Positions 1 through 12,492 are shown, numbered from the stretch's first letter. The stretch: 64,000 nt of DNA from Tilletia caries (GCA_032718865.1 JALUTQ010000032.1:186001-250000), one strand, 5' to 3'. The notes: a model not told the origin generated them from the letters alone. Numbers and translations: made by a program.

Positions 1-366
1 AGTGAAGGAAGCTAATCTTCGGCCTTAGATGCTACACTCTGTTATATACGTGGGAACGCAAAAAAAGTATAGAGAAACAGAGCTAGTTATTCCTGTTCAT
101 TCATTTCATCATCGGTGGAGTGATCGCAGGTTGTTATGCAACGATGAAGCACGAAGGATAAGAAGGAAACAAATGCATGCAAAGGCTTTCATCTTGACTC
201 TCAGCGTTACTTGCATCTTTGCCACGCTATCCTGAGCAGAAGGGATGAAAGAGGAGCAGGGCAACTTTGTTTCACATAGTAGGATGCGCAACGGACAGGG
301 CACCATCTCCGATACAACTGGGACGAGAATGAGGCCAGAGTGGATCGATCTCGGACGCCGGAGCCC

Positions 367-946
367 TCAGGCTACATGTTCGATCCGGAAGTAGGCCCTG
401 CGACGAGGCGTAGGGAGAGCCAGACGAAGGCGAGTGCGCTCTAGCTCTTTCTCGATCGCCTCCGCGTCTCTGAATGCTTCTTGAGCGCGTACGAGTACTT
501 TCATGAGGCGGAAGTGCGATCCCATCAGTCCTAGGCGCCCAATGTTAGCTCTGATCTCCCTCGCCGAGTCGGACAGGATCCGATGCTCTTCCATCTTGAT
601 CTCTGGTGGAGCAATAAGCAGCGAAGAGTCAGAAAGCTTTACCACTGACAGAAGCGCATGTTGTTCATCTGACAGCTTACTACGCGTTGCTTCGAGCCAT
701 TCGGTCGTCATCTTCGCCAGGTCAGAAGGTATTGCTCGCTCTGCACGGAAATTATCGTCAGTATGGATTGCTGCTACGTCCACTTGCATAAGCTGCTTAC
801 TGATTAAAATCTCCGTAGGACTACGTTCGAGAATGAGGAAAATTGACAGCGGCTGGAGCATATGATCCTGCAACCGATGTCACCGCCATAAAGTAGACGA
901 GGACGGCCGGAAAGAAGAGGAGAACGGAAGCTAGATGCATCTGCAT
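367..946 (-). pseudogene. Small secreted-protein-like gene A, one frame break
   Basis: The ATG at 946 opens a hydrophobic leader (MQMHLASVLLFFPAVLVYF...) that looks like a signal peptide of about 27 residues. About 35 codons in, the frame changes: the next 160 or so codons, to the stop at 367, lie one frame over. Removing one base from the run at 839-842 would join the two parts, giving about 190 residues. The mature part is charged, probably helical, and ends in an Arg-rich tail (RLRLALPTPRRRAYFRIEHV). I recognise no family. The leader and the tail resemble those of the gene at 1826-2330, so the two look like tandem paralogues. A sequencing error or true decay could explain the break; an unrecognised intron is less likely because no phase-compatible splice pair was found. 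Confidence 0.45.
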
Positions 947-1825
947 TTGATGGGCGCGTCAAGAGGTGTCTGGGCGAGGCTGGTGTTCGATTTTCCTGAG
1001 GGTGAAAGGGGTCAAGCAGGAGAGGAATGTCGAGCGTGTGTGGAATTTTTGTAGAATGGTGAGAGTACTGGCTTCTGTCTCGCCCTCACGGCGCTTTAAG
1101 AAGCTGTGCCGATCCTTCCTGTAATGGCTTCACATCTACGTAGAGGAGCCAGATATGCTCACGCTTCACAGTTGAGGCGAATTTGTTCCGAGCGCCCCAA
1201 CGCTCAAATTCTGAGCGCTCCGACGGCTCATCATTTGTGCCTTCTCTAGAGTGCTTCGGGAGACTTATGCTCATCTTTATTGCCATAGTACAATAGTGTG
1301 CTGGAGCAATCAGAATCCATTCTGGTGCACCAAATGTCCGAAACGTCCGTCGTCCGAGCGTCCGAGTTGACATGAAATCTCCGACCATCCGAATTTAGCC
1401 ACATCTGTGCGTTTATGAGAAGATTGAGGTGCAATCCGGGCGAGGCCTGATCTTTATCAAGGTGCATCTACAGAGCTCTTTAGGGGTCAGTAGAGAAGGA
1501 GCCACTGAGGCTCGTTTTTTCATCATGGAGAAAGGAGTGGAGGTGGTCAGAAGGATATTGACGGAGATGGAATCAAGGAGGCTCTTGCTGCTGTCAGTGT
1601 CGTAATAGGAGAGGTGCGTATCTCACCTTTCACCCCTTCTTTGGCACGATTATTTTATGCCTCTTGCAACGAGCCAAACATTTCGTTGTCTACCTACTTC
1701 ACAGACATCGCAACCGGACACAAACACTTTCGGCTTCGTTTGTTTGATTCGTCACTAAGAATCAATACCACCGCTGTTCATTCTCCAGAATAAGCATCAG
1801 TCAGAGTGCCACCGACCTAAAGGAA
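947..1825. other. Intergenic stretch, no gene recognised
   Basis: Only short, overlapping reading frames without recognisable motifs occur here. It probably holds the upstream region of gene A and the downstream region of gene B. No repeat or RNA gene was seen. Confidence 0.4.
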
Positions 1826-2330
1826 TCAAATGTGGGCTATAAGAGCGACTGAGCGAGCCTGTGACCGGGGCGAAGGGGGAGCTATACGAAGTCGAGCGAG
1901 CCGTATCTTTTTCAGGAGCTCAGACATCTGTTCGACTGTCATCTTGCGGTCCTGGCGCAGCATGAGAGCAGGCGATGCGATCCCGGATCATTGCCAGGAG
2001 TGGCTTCGAGTATTTCCACCATGTTGCGGTGATTAGTTGGCAGCAAATTGCTGCAGTCAGTATGAAACACTCTGCTATGAGAGGCGTATCATACCCTCTT
2101 ACAGAGCAGTGCATTGAGGGTTGCCTCATCTATCTCCGCCAGCTCTGGGCTTACTCGTTCTATGAGAGCTATATCGTCAGTACAGGGCGTTTTTGTGTGT
2201 ACTTGCCTTGAGCTACTCACTGTTGATTATGTTCGATGCATGCGGCCCAAGATCAGCCGATGCTATGGCCACAGAGCCGAAAAGCAGGAGCGAGAAGGCT
2301 ACGAGGATGGAGGAAGTACGAATATGCATC
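1826..2330 (-). pseudogene. Small secreted-protein-like gene B, degenerate paralogue of gene A
   Basis: The ATG at 2330 starts MHIRTSSILVAFSLLL followed by a frame break at the five-base run 2280-2284. With four bases the leader would continue as a signal peptide ending near ASA. A clear 52-nt GTGAGT...TAG intron (about 2169-2220) follows, then an exon reading LIERVSPELAEIDEATLNAL, which matches the LILERSPTEI region of gene A. A second possible intron lies near 2050-2092, and the last segment ends LLKKIRLARLRIAPPSPR, parallel to the C-terminus of gene A. Phases of the later exons do not all agree and the middle of the protein is shorter than in gene A, so I treat it as a decaying copy. Function unknown; the leader suggests secretion. 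Confidence 0.4.
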
Positions 2331-2863
2331 TGTGGGATGTCTGAAAGGGTGATGGTCGGGGTAGCCGGTATCAAAGCGCTTTGCGAGAAAATTACGTCGA
2401 AGAGGAGAGAGATCTTTCGAGTGTGAGAGGGAAGTAGGTTCAGTGAGGTGGGTGAACCACTTTCATCTCTCTCCCACGCGCTTCATGTAGCTGACCCGCC
2501 CTTCCATGAACATCCTACATTCGAACGTGCCCGGGTTGCTTGCGATACGATGTATAAATCGAATGCAATCTGAGCTTTCCGACGGCTGATCCGCGTCCCT
2601 TCAGCTGAACGTTCACCTCATTTTGTGTATCGTTCTTCCCGCTTCACTCTGAACTCGCCTCCCACTCTGTTCTCCTGCTCCTTACTTCCGCTTCTTCTCT
2701 CATCTCTCCAGCCTACACAGCCTGCTCTTGTCACTCATGCTTCCATCATTCTCGCACAATTACGTTCGCCAGGTTTGGCATAAGCTCCTTTAACCCGCAC
2801 CGTGGGCATCTGTGGTATCGAGCGCAGCATCGTCGGTAGTGGCATTGCTCTGGTCGCTGTTTC
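2331..2863. other. Intergenic, pyrimidine-rich
   Basis: CT-rich sequence with no convincing coding frame. It lies upstream of gene B and downstream of the next minus-strand gene and probably holds the gene B promoter. Confidence 0.35.
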
Positions 2864-3379
2864 TCAGTCGCACGCATCTGCCAGCCCCGGGAAGTCTTCA
2901 AGGACCTTTAGTCCAAGCTCCTTGCTCCTCTCAGCGCCTACCTCGTCTTGAAGAAAACACTTGACCAAGTCGGAGACGGCCGCCATATTCGCTGACTTAC
3001 CATTCGCACCTGTCGCTGATGTGTTGTCGTCCTTCTCGCTGCAAAACCAAATACCCAGTAAGTCAGCTCGTCGCGCTCGATGTTTCTTCATATAGCTGCC
3101 CTCGGTCATGAGCGTAGCCACCTTCTCGACTTCCGTGTCGACTACGTACTGGCGATACGTTCGCTCCCTCGGCCGTTTCGTGCACTCATCGACAATATCC
3201 CGGAACGTCGACAAGGGGCCACAACCAGCCCGCGGGCGAACGCGATCAGGGCATCTTTACCTCACGCTGGGCAGGCTTTCGACCATTCTCGATTTTGAAG
3301 TGACCAGATTGCCGAGTGGCTCAAGCAGGATGATCTCGTCTACGCTTTGGACTATCAAATTACCTTCGTTTCGGGCTTG
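2864..3379 (-). CDS. Hypothetical protein, 5' end unresolved
   Basis: Two exons in matching phase are visible: 3266-3379 (38 codons, ending RMVESLPS) and 2864-3184 (107 codons with stop), separated by an 81-nt GTGAGG...GAG intron at 3185-3265. The second exon ends LGLKVLEDFPGLADACD. The protein is rich in charged residues and no family is recognised. No start codon is open to the first exon, so at least one upstream exon is missing from the model. It lies among signal-peptide genes on the same strand and may belong to the same cluster, but no leader was found for it. Confidence 0.4.
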
Positions 3380-3831
3380 TTATGCCATCGTGCTTGGGTT
3401 CGTGGTCGGGTGCGAACGTTTTTACCCCCGATCCATTTAGTTGTTCGATTCTCGTCGTTCTCACATGGCTCTTCCTTCCAGTGCTTATTGCTTCCGACGA
3501 GCACATAGGAAGCGGCCGATTATCGCTCGCCTAAAAACGTGCATTTTCCCAGCATGATATCAGGGTTGTGCCTCATTGACGGTCTTTGCGACGTCGATAA
3601 CAGAAGACTACGTGTGGCAAAGATGAAGAGGTATGGCTGAGGTTTCTCTCAAGGCAGGGGCTACGATCCTCCTTGCACCTCCTGTTCCGCAGCAGCGACG
3701 ACGATTCTGAAAAGCTTCCGAAAGGCGATGTTATTCCAGGGGAGATTCCTCGCCTGAACGTGAGAGAAATCGTACACCAGTCACATTCCTCGATCGGACA
3801 GGCAGAGAATCAGAGAAGCGTACCCACCAGC

Positions 3832-4356
3832 TCAGAACCTCCACACGTTGTCCAGCTCATCCATCACCGCCAAGACTTTGGTGATCCCTTCGTTGGAACC
3901 CTCGGACTCAGCTAGAAGCTGTCGGATGCGGTTCTCAACCTCAGGCGTCATGGTGTAGAAGTTGGCGAGGTGCAGGCGTGTCGCCTCTTCTTTGAGGCGC
4001 TCCCAGTCCGCATGATGGGTCCCTGCTCCCGAGGAAAGGTTGATATCAGCTACATTATACTCCCGCTTGCCTCCCTGGGATAAAGATACTTACTGAATAT
4101 GTCCTCCAGGAGATGGGAATCCGCGAGGGCTGGTGCTGGTGGGCCTGATCGAGCTGAAAGCTGTGTCATGAAACGGCGTGTGAGCGTCTGACGAGCGCAT
4201 CCGGACATGGGCAACATTGGTGAGTGGACTCACACTGAACGGCTGAGGCGGATCCGAGCACGAAGGGCAGGCGGGGTAGGGCAGAGGCGCGGATTGGCCG
4301 AGTGTGGCCAGAAGAAGAAGGTGAGGAAGAAAGATGAGGAAACGAATGTTGGCCAT
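3832..4356 (-). CDS. Small secreted protein, 132 aa, three exons
   Basis: Spliced model: exons 4236-4356, 4094-4153 and 3832-4049, with introns of 82 and 44 nt; the phases agree and the total is 399 nt including the stop. The start MANIRFLIFLPHLLLLATLG is a typical signal peptide, probably cleaved near GQSA. A Pro/Cys segment (PYPACPSCSDPP) follows, then an acidic, probably helical mature part containing HADWERLKEEATRLHLANF and ending DELDNVWRF. The first donor is a weak GTGTGAG site, chosen because it alone keeps the frame. I know no matching family. Size, leader and position beside other leader-bearing small genes fit a secreted, possibly effector-like, protein, but that role is inference. 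Confidence 0.6.
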
Positions 4357-5263
4357 TGTTTGGGGATGCTGTTGAAGTTCTTTGTGAGGCAGCGAGACAG
4401 TGAGAGTGCAGAAGGATGTTACAGAACGAACCAGAAAGGCTTGGGATGAATAAGCGGTACGACCTGTATATATACCCTTCACCGACCCAACGCCCAAAGT
4501 GATTGCTGAAATCTCTACAGAGGTAGTCGCTGCGGTCTATCTTCCAAAGCGGCTAGAAGAGGAGCCGCGGTAGAACGTATGCTTCTCGCCGTCGTCTATC
4601 AGGTGCGCTGATGGACCGGAATGACAGAATAGCCCAATGTTTCGCACCACACTAACGCTGCCGATAAATGATGGTCCGCCGTCCGTAATGGCTCCTTTCG
4701 CCACTCTTTACAACTGAGTGCCAACGGCGGAAGAAAGTGAGGGGCTGGAAAAGAGGCTTCGGCTTTAGAAAGTGTGAGAAAGGGGAGGGTGGAAGAGGGG
4801 CAGAAGGTAAATTCAGGAAGCTCTCAGTATGGGTCAAAGTTAGAAGCAAGGGATTAAACGTCGGTGTAATTTTGTCGCCATGCTGCGGAAGAACGATGTT
4901 GAGACCCAGCGAACGGGATCGTTTGTACAGGACAGCCGCCTCACATTTCGACGCCTTGTCGTCGTCGCTGCTGTCATCAAGCAGAAAGTGAAGAAGGAGG
5001 GGAGGAGGGAACCAACCGTGATGTTTGGTTTGGTAAGCAAACGGATGCCCCAAAACGTCTCAAACTCACCGCAGGAACGATTTATCTCCTGCGCCACAGC
5101 CTTCCGAAATGCGATGTATCCCGATCAATCACAGGTGACGGGCGGATCCACGTCCCGTACACGGCCGTATGTGTGCAGAAGGTTTGGATTGAAAATTCCC
5201 GACAACGACACCGAGGGGTAAGTGACTGAAAAAGTCCAAAATGCGAAATCCTGCAACCCAAGT
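4357..5263. other. Intergenic, no gene recognised
   Basis: Short frames exist on both strands (for example 4652-5053 minus and 4737-4991 plus), but none has a recognisable motif or consistent splice structure. It includes the promoter of the secreted gene at its left end and the 3' flank of the gene at 5264-7809 at its right end. Confidence 0.35.
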
Positions 5264-7809
5264 CTACTTCTTCTCCGTCTCCGTCTCTGATGTTGACTGG
5301 GCCACCCTCTCGGACTCATGAAGGACGCGGAGCCACTCCGGCTTCGACTCGTCCACGAGCTTGGCGAGCGTGTCGACTTGTCTAGCCGTCGCTTTGCGCG
5401 CGTCGGCTCCTGCGTGCACCAAAATGGAAAAAAGAGTGGTAAAAAAGGGGGGGTCAAGCGAGGAAGATGGAAATGAGAAAAGAAAAATAGTGTCAGTCCG
5501 AATGAAGGAGATTCCCGAGGAGGGAGGCGAGGGAGAAAAAGGGAAGGAAGGAAGGAAGGAAGGAAGGAGACGCACCTTCAGCCAACTTCATCGACACCGC
5601 CCCACTCATCACATCCTCCACACTCGGACCCGCCGCGACCCCGCCCTCCTCCCGCTCCTCCTCCTTCTCACCCTCCGCCCTCACAGGCATGAACACAACC
5701 GCATCCCCACTCTCCGCGAGCGCATGCATCGCATCGGCGCGGGTGCGCTGCGCGAGTGCGGCGAGGTACTTCCTGTTCGCGTTCGCTGCGCTGTCAAAGG
5801 GCTGAATGTGGACGGATGCGAGGAGGCGCGGGTCCGGTAGGGCTGGGTCGTCGTCCTCGTACTCGTCCTTGTCGTTGTCCGCTTCCGCTGGTGATGGTGT
5901 TGATGGGGAGGAGGAGGAAAGGGACGCAAGACCGGGTGTACGCAACGACTCGTCCGCCTTCTCCAACATCTGATCCTGGAATTCCCGATACCGCGCCCAT
6001 CCAATCTCACCCTGTTTCCCCTCGACCCAATCCCGATCAGCAGCATTAACCCACTCATTCGCCCTCCGGCCCAACGAAAATTGCAACATCTGCACCACGA
6101 GCGTCTTGAATGCGTACCGCAGGAGATGGTGGACCAGCGTATCGCGCGTTTTGGTCTGGCTTTCCTCCGAGGGCGGTGGTGTGGATGCGGGGGAGAGGGA
6201 GAGGAGCATCTCTGCGTGCAGCCGTGCGGCCTCGCTGGCCGAGTCGGCGCCGACGCCTCCAAAGAGGGACTCCTTCGCTTCGCTCAAGGCCTCATCAAAT
6301 GCAGCCGCACCCGCCGGCAGCTCCACAGGCGCCGCAGGGATCATCTCGAACCGCGCAACGTTGAGGGGCGAGAACCGGAGCGCCGACGGCGGTTCGGGTT
6401 TGAGGTGGTCCGGGAGGCTGGTGTCGTAGCCCATGACGGAGTCGGTGGGTCTGCCCCAGGGGGACCAGGAGCATGTGGAGGGGAGGGTGCGGAGGATGTG
6501 GGTTGCTGTTGGGTCCCAGCCTGCTACGGCGACTGTGATGGATTTGCGGGTTGGTCTGGAGGAGGTAGTGGATTTTAATGACACTTTGGGCTGGTAGGAG
6601 AACTTGAGCTAAAGGAGAGGAGGAGCAGTGGAGGATGAGCGATGAGCTCTGAAATCTTCTGGTTCAAGATGGAAAACAAAGGACACGTACGATGTGCATG
6701 GGGAGCATGACGGGATAAGCAGCGAGCATGTCAACCTCAAGACTGTTAGGATCCAAGCGGACCGTACGTTGCTTGCGCTTCTCCAACTCCTCCTCCTCCC
6801 GCTTCTCGCGTTCTCGCTGCGTGCGCGCCTCCGCCGGTGACTGCCCGTTCGATGTCGAACGCAAGCCAAAGAGTCTTCCCACCATTACTTGAATCTGATC
6901 CAGCATGCCTCCCAGACCGTCTCTTTTGCTCATTCTCCCGCCGAGCTCGATGCCCTCAATCTTCTCTGCTTCGGAGACGGAGCGGAGTTCATGCTGGGCG
7001 TTGCGGAAGAGGATGACCATCTCTGATACTGTAGGTGGTTGGCGGGTGGAGAGTTCGAAGGTGTCAGAGGAGGAAGAAGATGAGGCTATTGACTTGAGGA
7101 ATGCGGGTAATGCGAGCGGTGTGAGCTCGAAGGGAAGGGCAGTGATGGGACCATCGATCTCGACTGCATTGTCGCTGTCGAGATAGTCCTGTGTGCGTCC
7201 GATGGTGAGATGGGAGTCCGGCTGCCAGGGTTCGTACTCGGGCACGTTGGCGTCGGCATACACGGAGGACTCTGGCTGAGGTTGGAGCGGGGAGAGTATG
7301 GAGGCGCTCTCTGCGCTGAACAGGTTGTTGGTCGGCCAGAGCGGCAAGCTGGAGATGGGCGACCAGGTGGAGCCAGGGAAGCGGGCGTGTTCGAGCAGGA
7401 GACTCGTGCGCGCCTTGCCTGCGTCACCGGAAGCCGCGAAGAGGAGGGAGGCGTCGACGATCCAGGTCGGCAGGTAGACCGCTGCTGACTGTTCGAGAGA
7501 GACGATCTCATCTTCGTACTTCTTCCCGATGCCGAAGTAGGGAGTGATGCCGAGCTTGCTGAGGATGGCGTAGGCGGAGAAGCCGTCGAGGGTGCCGCGC
7601 TCGTCCCAGTGTGCTGCTGATGTTGCGCATGTTCTTGCTGCGCTGACAGCGTCTGCGGTGGAGAGCAGGAAGGGCAGCGCTGTAATCTTGCTCTCGTCCG
7701 GGGGCAGCGGCGGCGATGATGAGGAGGAGGATGAACATCGTATGAGGGAGTGGTGATGGTGCGACCTGCGCAACACTGTCGCTGGCACGCGTCTGCTCAG
7801 CAACGCCAT
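5264..7809 (-). CDS. Conserved-looking protein, probably mitochondrial, 765 aa
   Basis: Three exons, 6691-7809, 5576-6608 and 5264-5409, with introns of 82 and 166 nt and GTACGT and GTGCGT donors; the phases agree. The N-terminus (MALLSRRVPATVLRRSHHHH) is rich in Arg and Ser and lacks acidic residues, as in mitochondrial presequences. A folded-looking region with many aromatic residues and the phrase LPTWIVDASL follows. Then come a charged coiled-coil-like stretch (EREKREEEELEKRKQRT), the phrase YPVMLPMHI joined across intron 1 to LKFSYQPK, and an acidic low-complexity part. I do not recognise a named family and give no reaction. The gene is divergent from the PAK kinase at 8221, and the two share a 411-bp promoter region. 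No frame damage is seen. Confidence 0.7.
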
Positions 7810-8220
7810 CTTCCGCAGTCTCGATGTCGACTCTGAGCCCGTCGCTGCTGTCCAGCTGTTTGAGTGAGTGTGGTGATGCTGAGAATGATTACGTAACCAT
7901 TCTGGGGTCAGCAATTTCCAGAAGAGGCGAAGAGGCCAGTTTTTGAAAAACCGCTTTCCGGAGTTTGGCGTGTTGAGACTCGGTAGTCTGGGATGAGACT
8001 TGAGACTGGAGACTGGCCTCCTCATCACCCGGATTGATTCCCACATACGCACAGACGGAACTACATACATAACTACTGACTGGCCATCTCGACACCGGCG
8101 AGCCAGCGACGACATCGACGCGCCCAACGATAGCAGCGACGGTAACGAGCACCAGCACCAGCACCAGCACCAGCACCAGCACCAGCACCAGCACCAGCAA
8201 CGCACAGCTAACCCTCAACC
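7810..8220. promoter_or_regulatory. Shared divergent promoter region
   Basis: Only 411 bp separate the start codons of the minus-strand gene (7809) and the plus-strand kinase (8221). The interval must therefore hold both promoters and both 5' leaders. No clear TATA box is seen. The part nearest the kinase is a simple hexanucleotide repeat. Confidence 0.5.
8149..8199 (+). repeat. GCACCA hexanucleotide tandem repeat
   Basis: About eight and a half perfect copies of the unit GCACCA end some 20 bp before the ATG of the PAK kinase, so they probably lie in its 5' leader. In one forward frame the tract would encode a His-Gln repeat open into upstream sequence, but the kinase begins downstream in another frame. 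Confidence 0.9.
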
Positions 8221-11200
8221 ATGTCATATCGACAGCCCGGCTCGGGTGGCCAGCCAGCGGGCTCCAGCATGGGAACATCGTCCTCAGCAGCCTCGGGGCT
8301 CTCCATCGGATCCCTCACTCCCTCCCGGCCAGCACCCCCCATCCCACAGGGCATCCCCCAGTCCCAACACTCCAGCAGCATGCCCTACTCCTCATCCGGT
8401 GGCGGGCCTGGCATGGGCGCCGGTGGGGGTTCCTACACCGGCCCACTCCGTCCAGCAGGGCCAGGAGCCATCGCACCAGGCAAGGAGTCCGGCTCCTCCT
8501 TCAGCAACGGCACCGGACTCTTCCCGCCCGTCGGTTCGTCCGCAAGCGGGAGCACCATCGTCCGCAAGGGCTTCGTCAGCGTCAAGGAGGACGGCCTCCG
8601 CAGTTGGATCTGGTCGAAACGGTGGCTCGCTCTCCGCGAACAGACTCTCACCTTCCACAAGAACGAGGTCAGTGTCCCATGCACTCTCGCTTCTTCCTGC
8701 TGCTCCTGCTGACCTTCTTCGCCCTTCGCAGACGACATACCAAGCGTCGGCCCTCATCTTCCTCAAGGAAATAACAAACATTACCAGGACCGATCTGAAG
8801 CCATACTGCATCGAAATCGAGACCAAGGACAAGACCTTCTACCTCCAGCTCAAGTCAGACGAAGAGCTCTACGGCTGGATGGACGACATCTACTCCCGCT
8901 CACCCCTCATGGGCGTCTCCTCGCCCACAAACTTTGTCCACCAGGTACACGTCGGCTTCGACCCCATCAGCGGCGCATTCACCGGTCTGCCCGAGCAGTG
9001 GACAAAGCTCCTCACCACCAGTGCCATCACCAAGGAGGACTACGCAAAGAACCCGCAGGCCGTGCTTGACGTTCTCGAGTTCTACACCGACATCCAGAAG
9101 CGCGAGCGTGATGACTTTGGTCTCGGCACACCCACCATGAACCTCCAGCCTGGCACCACCCCCAACCAGGCTGCTGCTGCCATGACCCCCGGCCGCTTCG
9201 GTGGGACCGGATACGGAGGACAACAGCAGAATCAGATCTCCTCCGGATCCACCTCTCGCGATCGCTCTCCCAACCCATCTTCTCTCGGCGGGCCAGGCGG
9301 GAACAGCTACTTGTCCTCCTCCTCCTCCCAACCACTCTCCGTAGGCGGTCTCGGCGCGTCTTCCAATTCGAACTCCTCCCTCCGACCGGGCGAAGCGCAG
9401 GGCACCCGGAGTCGGAGCGCCAGCAATGCTTCGGGTAATGCTCCACCCGGATGGACAACCGTACCTGCCAGCTCCACATCCTCCTCCGGCTACGGACGAC
9501 AGGACAGCTACGACTCCAGATTACAACAGCAGTCATCCTCCTCCAGTCTTCGTCCGGGAGCTGGGCCCGGAGCGCAAGGCTCAGCCTCGGCTTCCTCCGC
9601 TGCTTCCGCTCGACCGGGCGAGCGGACTGATCTGGTGCCCAGTCGAAAAGCACCCGCCGCACCCGGCAGCTCCACCCTCGCGCCCTCCCGCAGCCCCAAT
9701 CTTGGAGGCTCACAGCGGCTGCCATCACCCTCTCCTTCCTCCGCCGGAAACATCACAGCCTCTCGCCCCGCTCCCAGTCCCTCGACCGGAACTTCCAACT
9801 CGAACGACGGCGGCAGCGGCAGCGTCGCCGCTCTCAGCTTCAAAGCCAAAGAACTCAAGCTCGGCAGCAGCTCCAGTACCTCCCTCTCCTCATCCACAGG
9901 AGAAAAGGCAGCCGCTTCCTTACCCTCGCCGTACACCGATCGCGAGCGCGAAGCCGCCGAGCGCGCCTCGGAGCGCGAGAGGGAGAGAGAGCACGAGCTC
10001 AAACGCGAGCGCGAGAGAGAGCGTGAGCAACGCGCTGCTAGTAAAGCTGCGGCGGAGGCGAAGGATAAGGCGGACGCAGCAGCCGAGAAGGCAAAAGCAG
10101 CTGCGGCCACAGCTGCCAAACTCGCCGGCACATCTTCATCCTCGGCTGCTACCGCTGCTGGTGGTGGTGCCGCGAAGCCGAGCGCGGCTGTGGTGAAGAA
10201 GGACGCTGGGGCTGCGAAGAAGGAGGCGGAGCGTCGGATTAGCACGATGTCGGAGGCGCAGATTATGGAGAAGTTGAGGAGTGTGGTCTCGCCTGAGAAC
10301 CCGGACGGGCTGTACGCCAAGATCAAGAAGGTCGGACAAGGGTGAGTTGTTCTTTCATAAGTCGCGGAGAATTGGCGCTGTTTCGAAGGGCGATCATTTT
10401 GGATTGACTAAATGCGCATTTACTTCCTTAATCGCACAGTGCCTCGGGCTCCGTTTACGTCGCCAAGACGCTCGCAACCGGCCAACGCGTCGCTATCAAG
10501 ACGATGGACCTCCAACACCAGCCCCGGAAGGAGCTCATCGTTAACGAGATCCTGGTCATGAAGGAGTCCCAGCACCCGAACATTGTCAACTTCCTCGACT
10601 CGCATCTGGTCCGGAACAATGAGCTCTGGGTTATTATGGAGTATATGGAGGGTGGCGCTTTGACGGATGTGATTGATAATAATACGCTGGAGGAGGATCA
10701 GATTGCGAGCATTTGTTTGGAGGTGAGTTGTCGTGTACCCTCGAATGTGCTGACGGGTTGCGTTTTGCTGACTTCCTCCTTCTTTTTGAACACACGAACA
10801 GACTTGCAAGGGTCTGGAGCACTTGCATGCCCAGAGCATCATCCATCGTGATATCAAGAGTGATAACGTGCTCCTGAACGCAGCGGGACAAGTCAAGATC
10901 AGTGAGTCTCTATCCTTGCACCTTCCGGTCCAATTATCCCCTCTGACCGAATTCCCATCATCTGCACAGCCGACTTTGGTTTCTGCGCCAAGCTGACGGA
11001 CCAAAAGTCCAAGCGAGCAACCATGGTCGGCACCCCGTACTGGATGGCCCCCGAAGTCGTCAAGCAAAAAGAATACGGTGCGAAAGTGGACATCTGGTCG
11101 CTGGGCATCATGGCGATCGAGATGATCGAGAACGAGCCACCGTATTTGGACGAGGAGCCGCTGAAGGCGCTGTATCTGATTGCGACGAATGGGACGCCGA

Positions 11201-11474
11201 CGTTGAAGAAGCCGGAGAAGGTTAGTAAGGACCTTAAGAGCTTTTTGGCGGTTTGTCTTTGTGCGGATGTTAGGAGTCGGGCGACGGCCGATGAGTTGTT
11301 ACAGGTGAGTGCCCGATGTTCCTCCTCCTCTCCCTCTACTGTTGTCGAGAAAGGGTGTAACTAATCTGTTCGTGCTTAAAAATCTGTTCCCCTCCACAGC
11401 ATCCCTTCCTGAGCATCTCGTGCCCACCGTCGTCCCTGGCTCCACTCCTCCGCTTCCGCGCTCGGGAGCGCTAG
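8221..11474 (+). CDS. PAK-family Ser/Thr kinase with PH and CRIB domains (Cla4-like)
   Basis: Six exons: 8221-8667, 8732-10341, 10440-10722, 10802-10901, 10970-11304 and 11400-11474; all phases agree, giving 949 aa. A PH domain starts at about residue 118 ([19 protein letters not shown]) and crosses intron 1. A CRIB motif follows at about 235 ([14 protein letters not shown]), which in this family binds GTP-loaded Cdc42/Rac. A long Ser/Pro/Gly linker with a charged run ([19 protein letters not shown]) leads to the kinase domain. The glycine loop [12 protein letters not shown] is split by intron 2; [15 protein letters not shown] and the PAK-type activation loop [15 protein letters not shown] are present. 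PH plus CRIB plus kinase is the Cla4 arrangement, as opposed to Ste20, and points to control of polarity, septins and cytokinesis at the membrane. No damage is visible. Confidence 0.93.
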
Positions 11475-12492
11475 TGGATCAACACGGCTTCCATGACTCT
11501 CATAGACACTTTTGTTTCCCCGCCCCCTCTCGCCTCACGCCCGTTCCCCCAAGTTTATGCCTCCCAACGAAAACTTCATCGAAACGTCTTCCGACCCACG
11601 CCTCGACTCCCAACGAAAAAGCATCGATAACGGCTTCCGAACCACGCCTCGACTCCGATTTGCTTGACCTTCCTCCTTGGCTCGGGGGGGGGAGGGTCTT
11701 CCCTTTTTTCTCTCCTGACTTATGAAAAAAATCCGCCAACGCCGCTTCCTCACCTATGACGATCACGAACAACAACCCCTGGACCTGCTTTCCGGAACCT
11801 GGGTGTTCTCATGTAACAGAGCAAGGACGGACCCACCCCAGCTCCGGGCTTCACCGCTTCAGCCCACGGCTTCTTCGTCCTCACTTCTTTCAATCTCCCC
11901 GACCGACGGCCCCATTTCTCGACTCTCTTGCTGCTTTCTTCCATCGACCTTTTTCCACGCGCGCGCCGGGGGCGCCAAGCAGGTCCAACTCTTCCTCTTC
12001 CATCCCTGCCCGTCCTCCCCTTCTCGGCTACCATTTCTCCATTCTCCATTCTCCCTTCTCTCATTCTGTGTGTGTCGGTTATTCATTGGTATCCCTTTCT
12101 TCCTCCTTCTCCTCCCTTTTTTCTTCTCTCTTGGCCTTGTTTCTTGAATCTCAAAGATGTTTCTTCACTTCTTGGACAAGCAGCTGGATGATTCGAGGGA
12201 AGGCGCCTGAGGGGATACCTAGGTCCTCCTTCTGTCTCCTTTGCGTCCCCGCCCTTTTCCCACGCCCTCAACATCAACGCGTTGCGTCCATACATATATA
12301 ACGTCTATATATGCCTGGTGGCGAAGATAGGAGTGTTGCTGCTAAGTACAAGGATGAGGATGAGAGGTGACATGGATGACCAGTACATTGATTGATGGGG
12401 GGAGCAAGTTGTGAAAAAGGCAGGCAGAGGAAGACTCGTTATGAGTGGAAAGGAATGAATGGAAAAAGGAGCAAGGTGGTGCGGAGTTTCCG
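11475..12492. other. Convergent 3' region, CT-rich
   Basis: The kinase and the GH32 gene converge on this 1-kb stretch. It is strongly pyrimidine-rich, with no convincing exon on either strand. It should contain both 3' UTRs and polyadenylation sites. Confidence 0.4.

Noticed and set aside
9508..10326. 272-codon minus-strand frame opposite the PAK linker
   Set aside because: It mirrors the low-complexity Ser/Ala linker of the kinase and has no splice structure or family motif.
8000..10345. Long open frame from 8000 encoding a His-Gln repeat ahead of the kinase
   Set aside because: The frame is open by chance through the GCACCA repeat. The kinase start at 8221 lies in another frame and gives a complete PH domain across intron 1.
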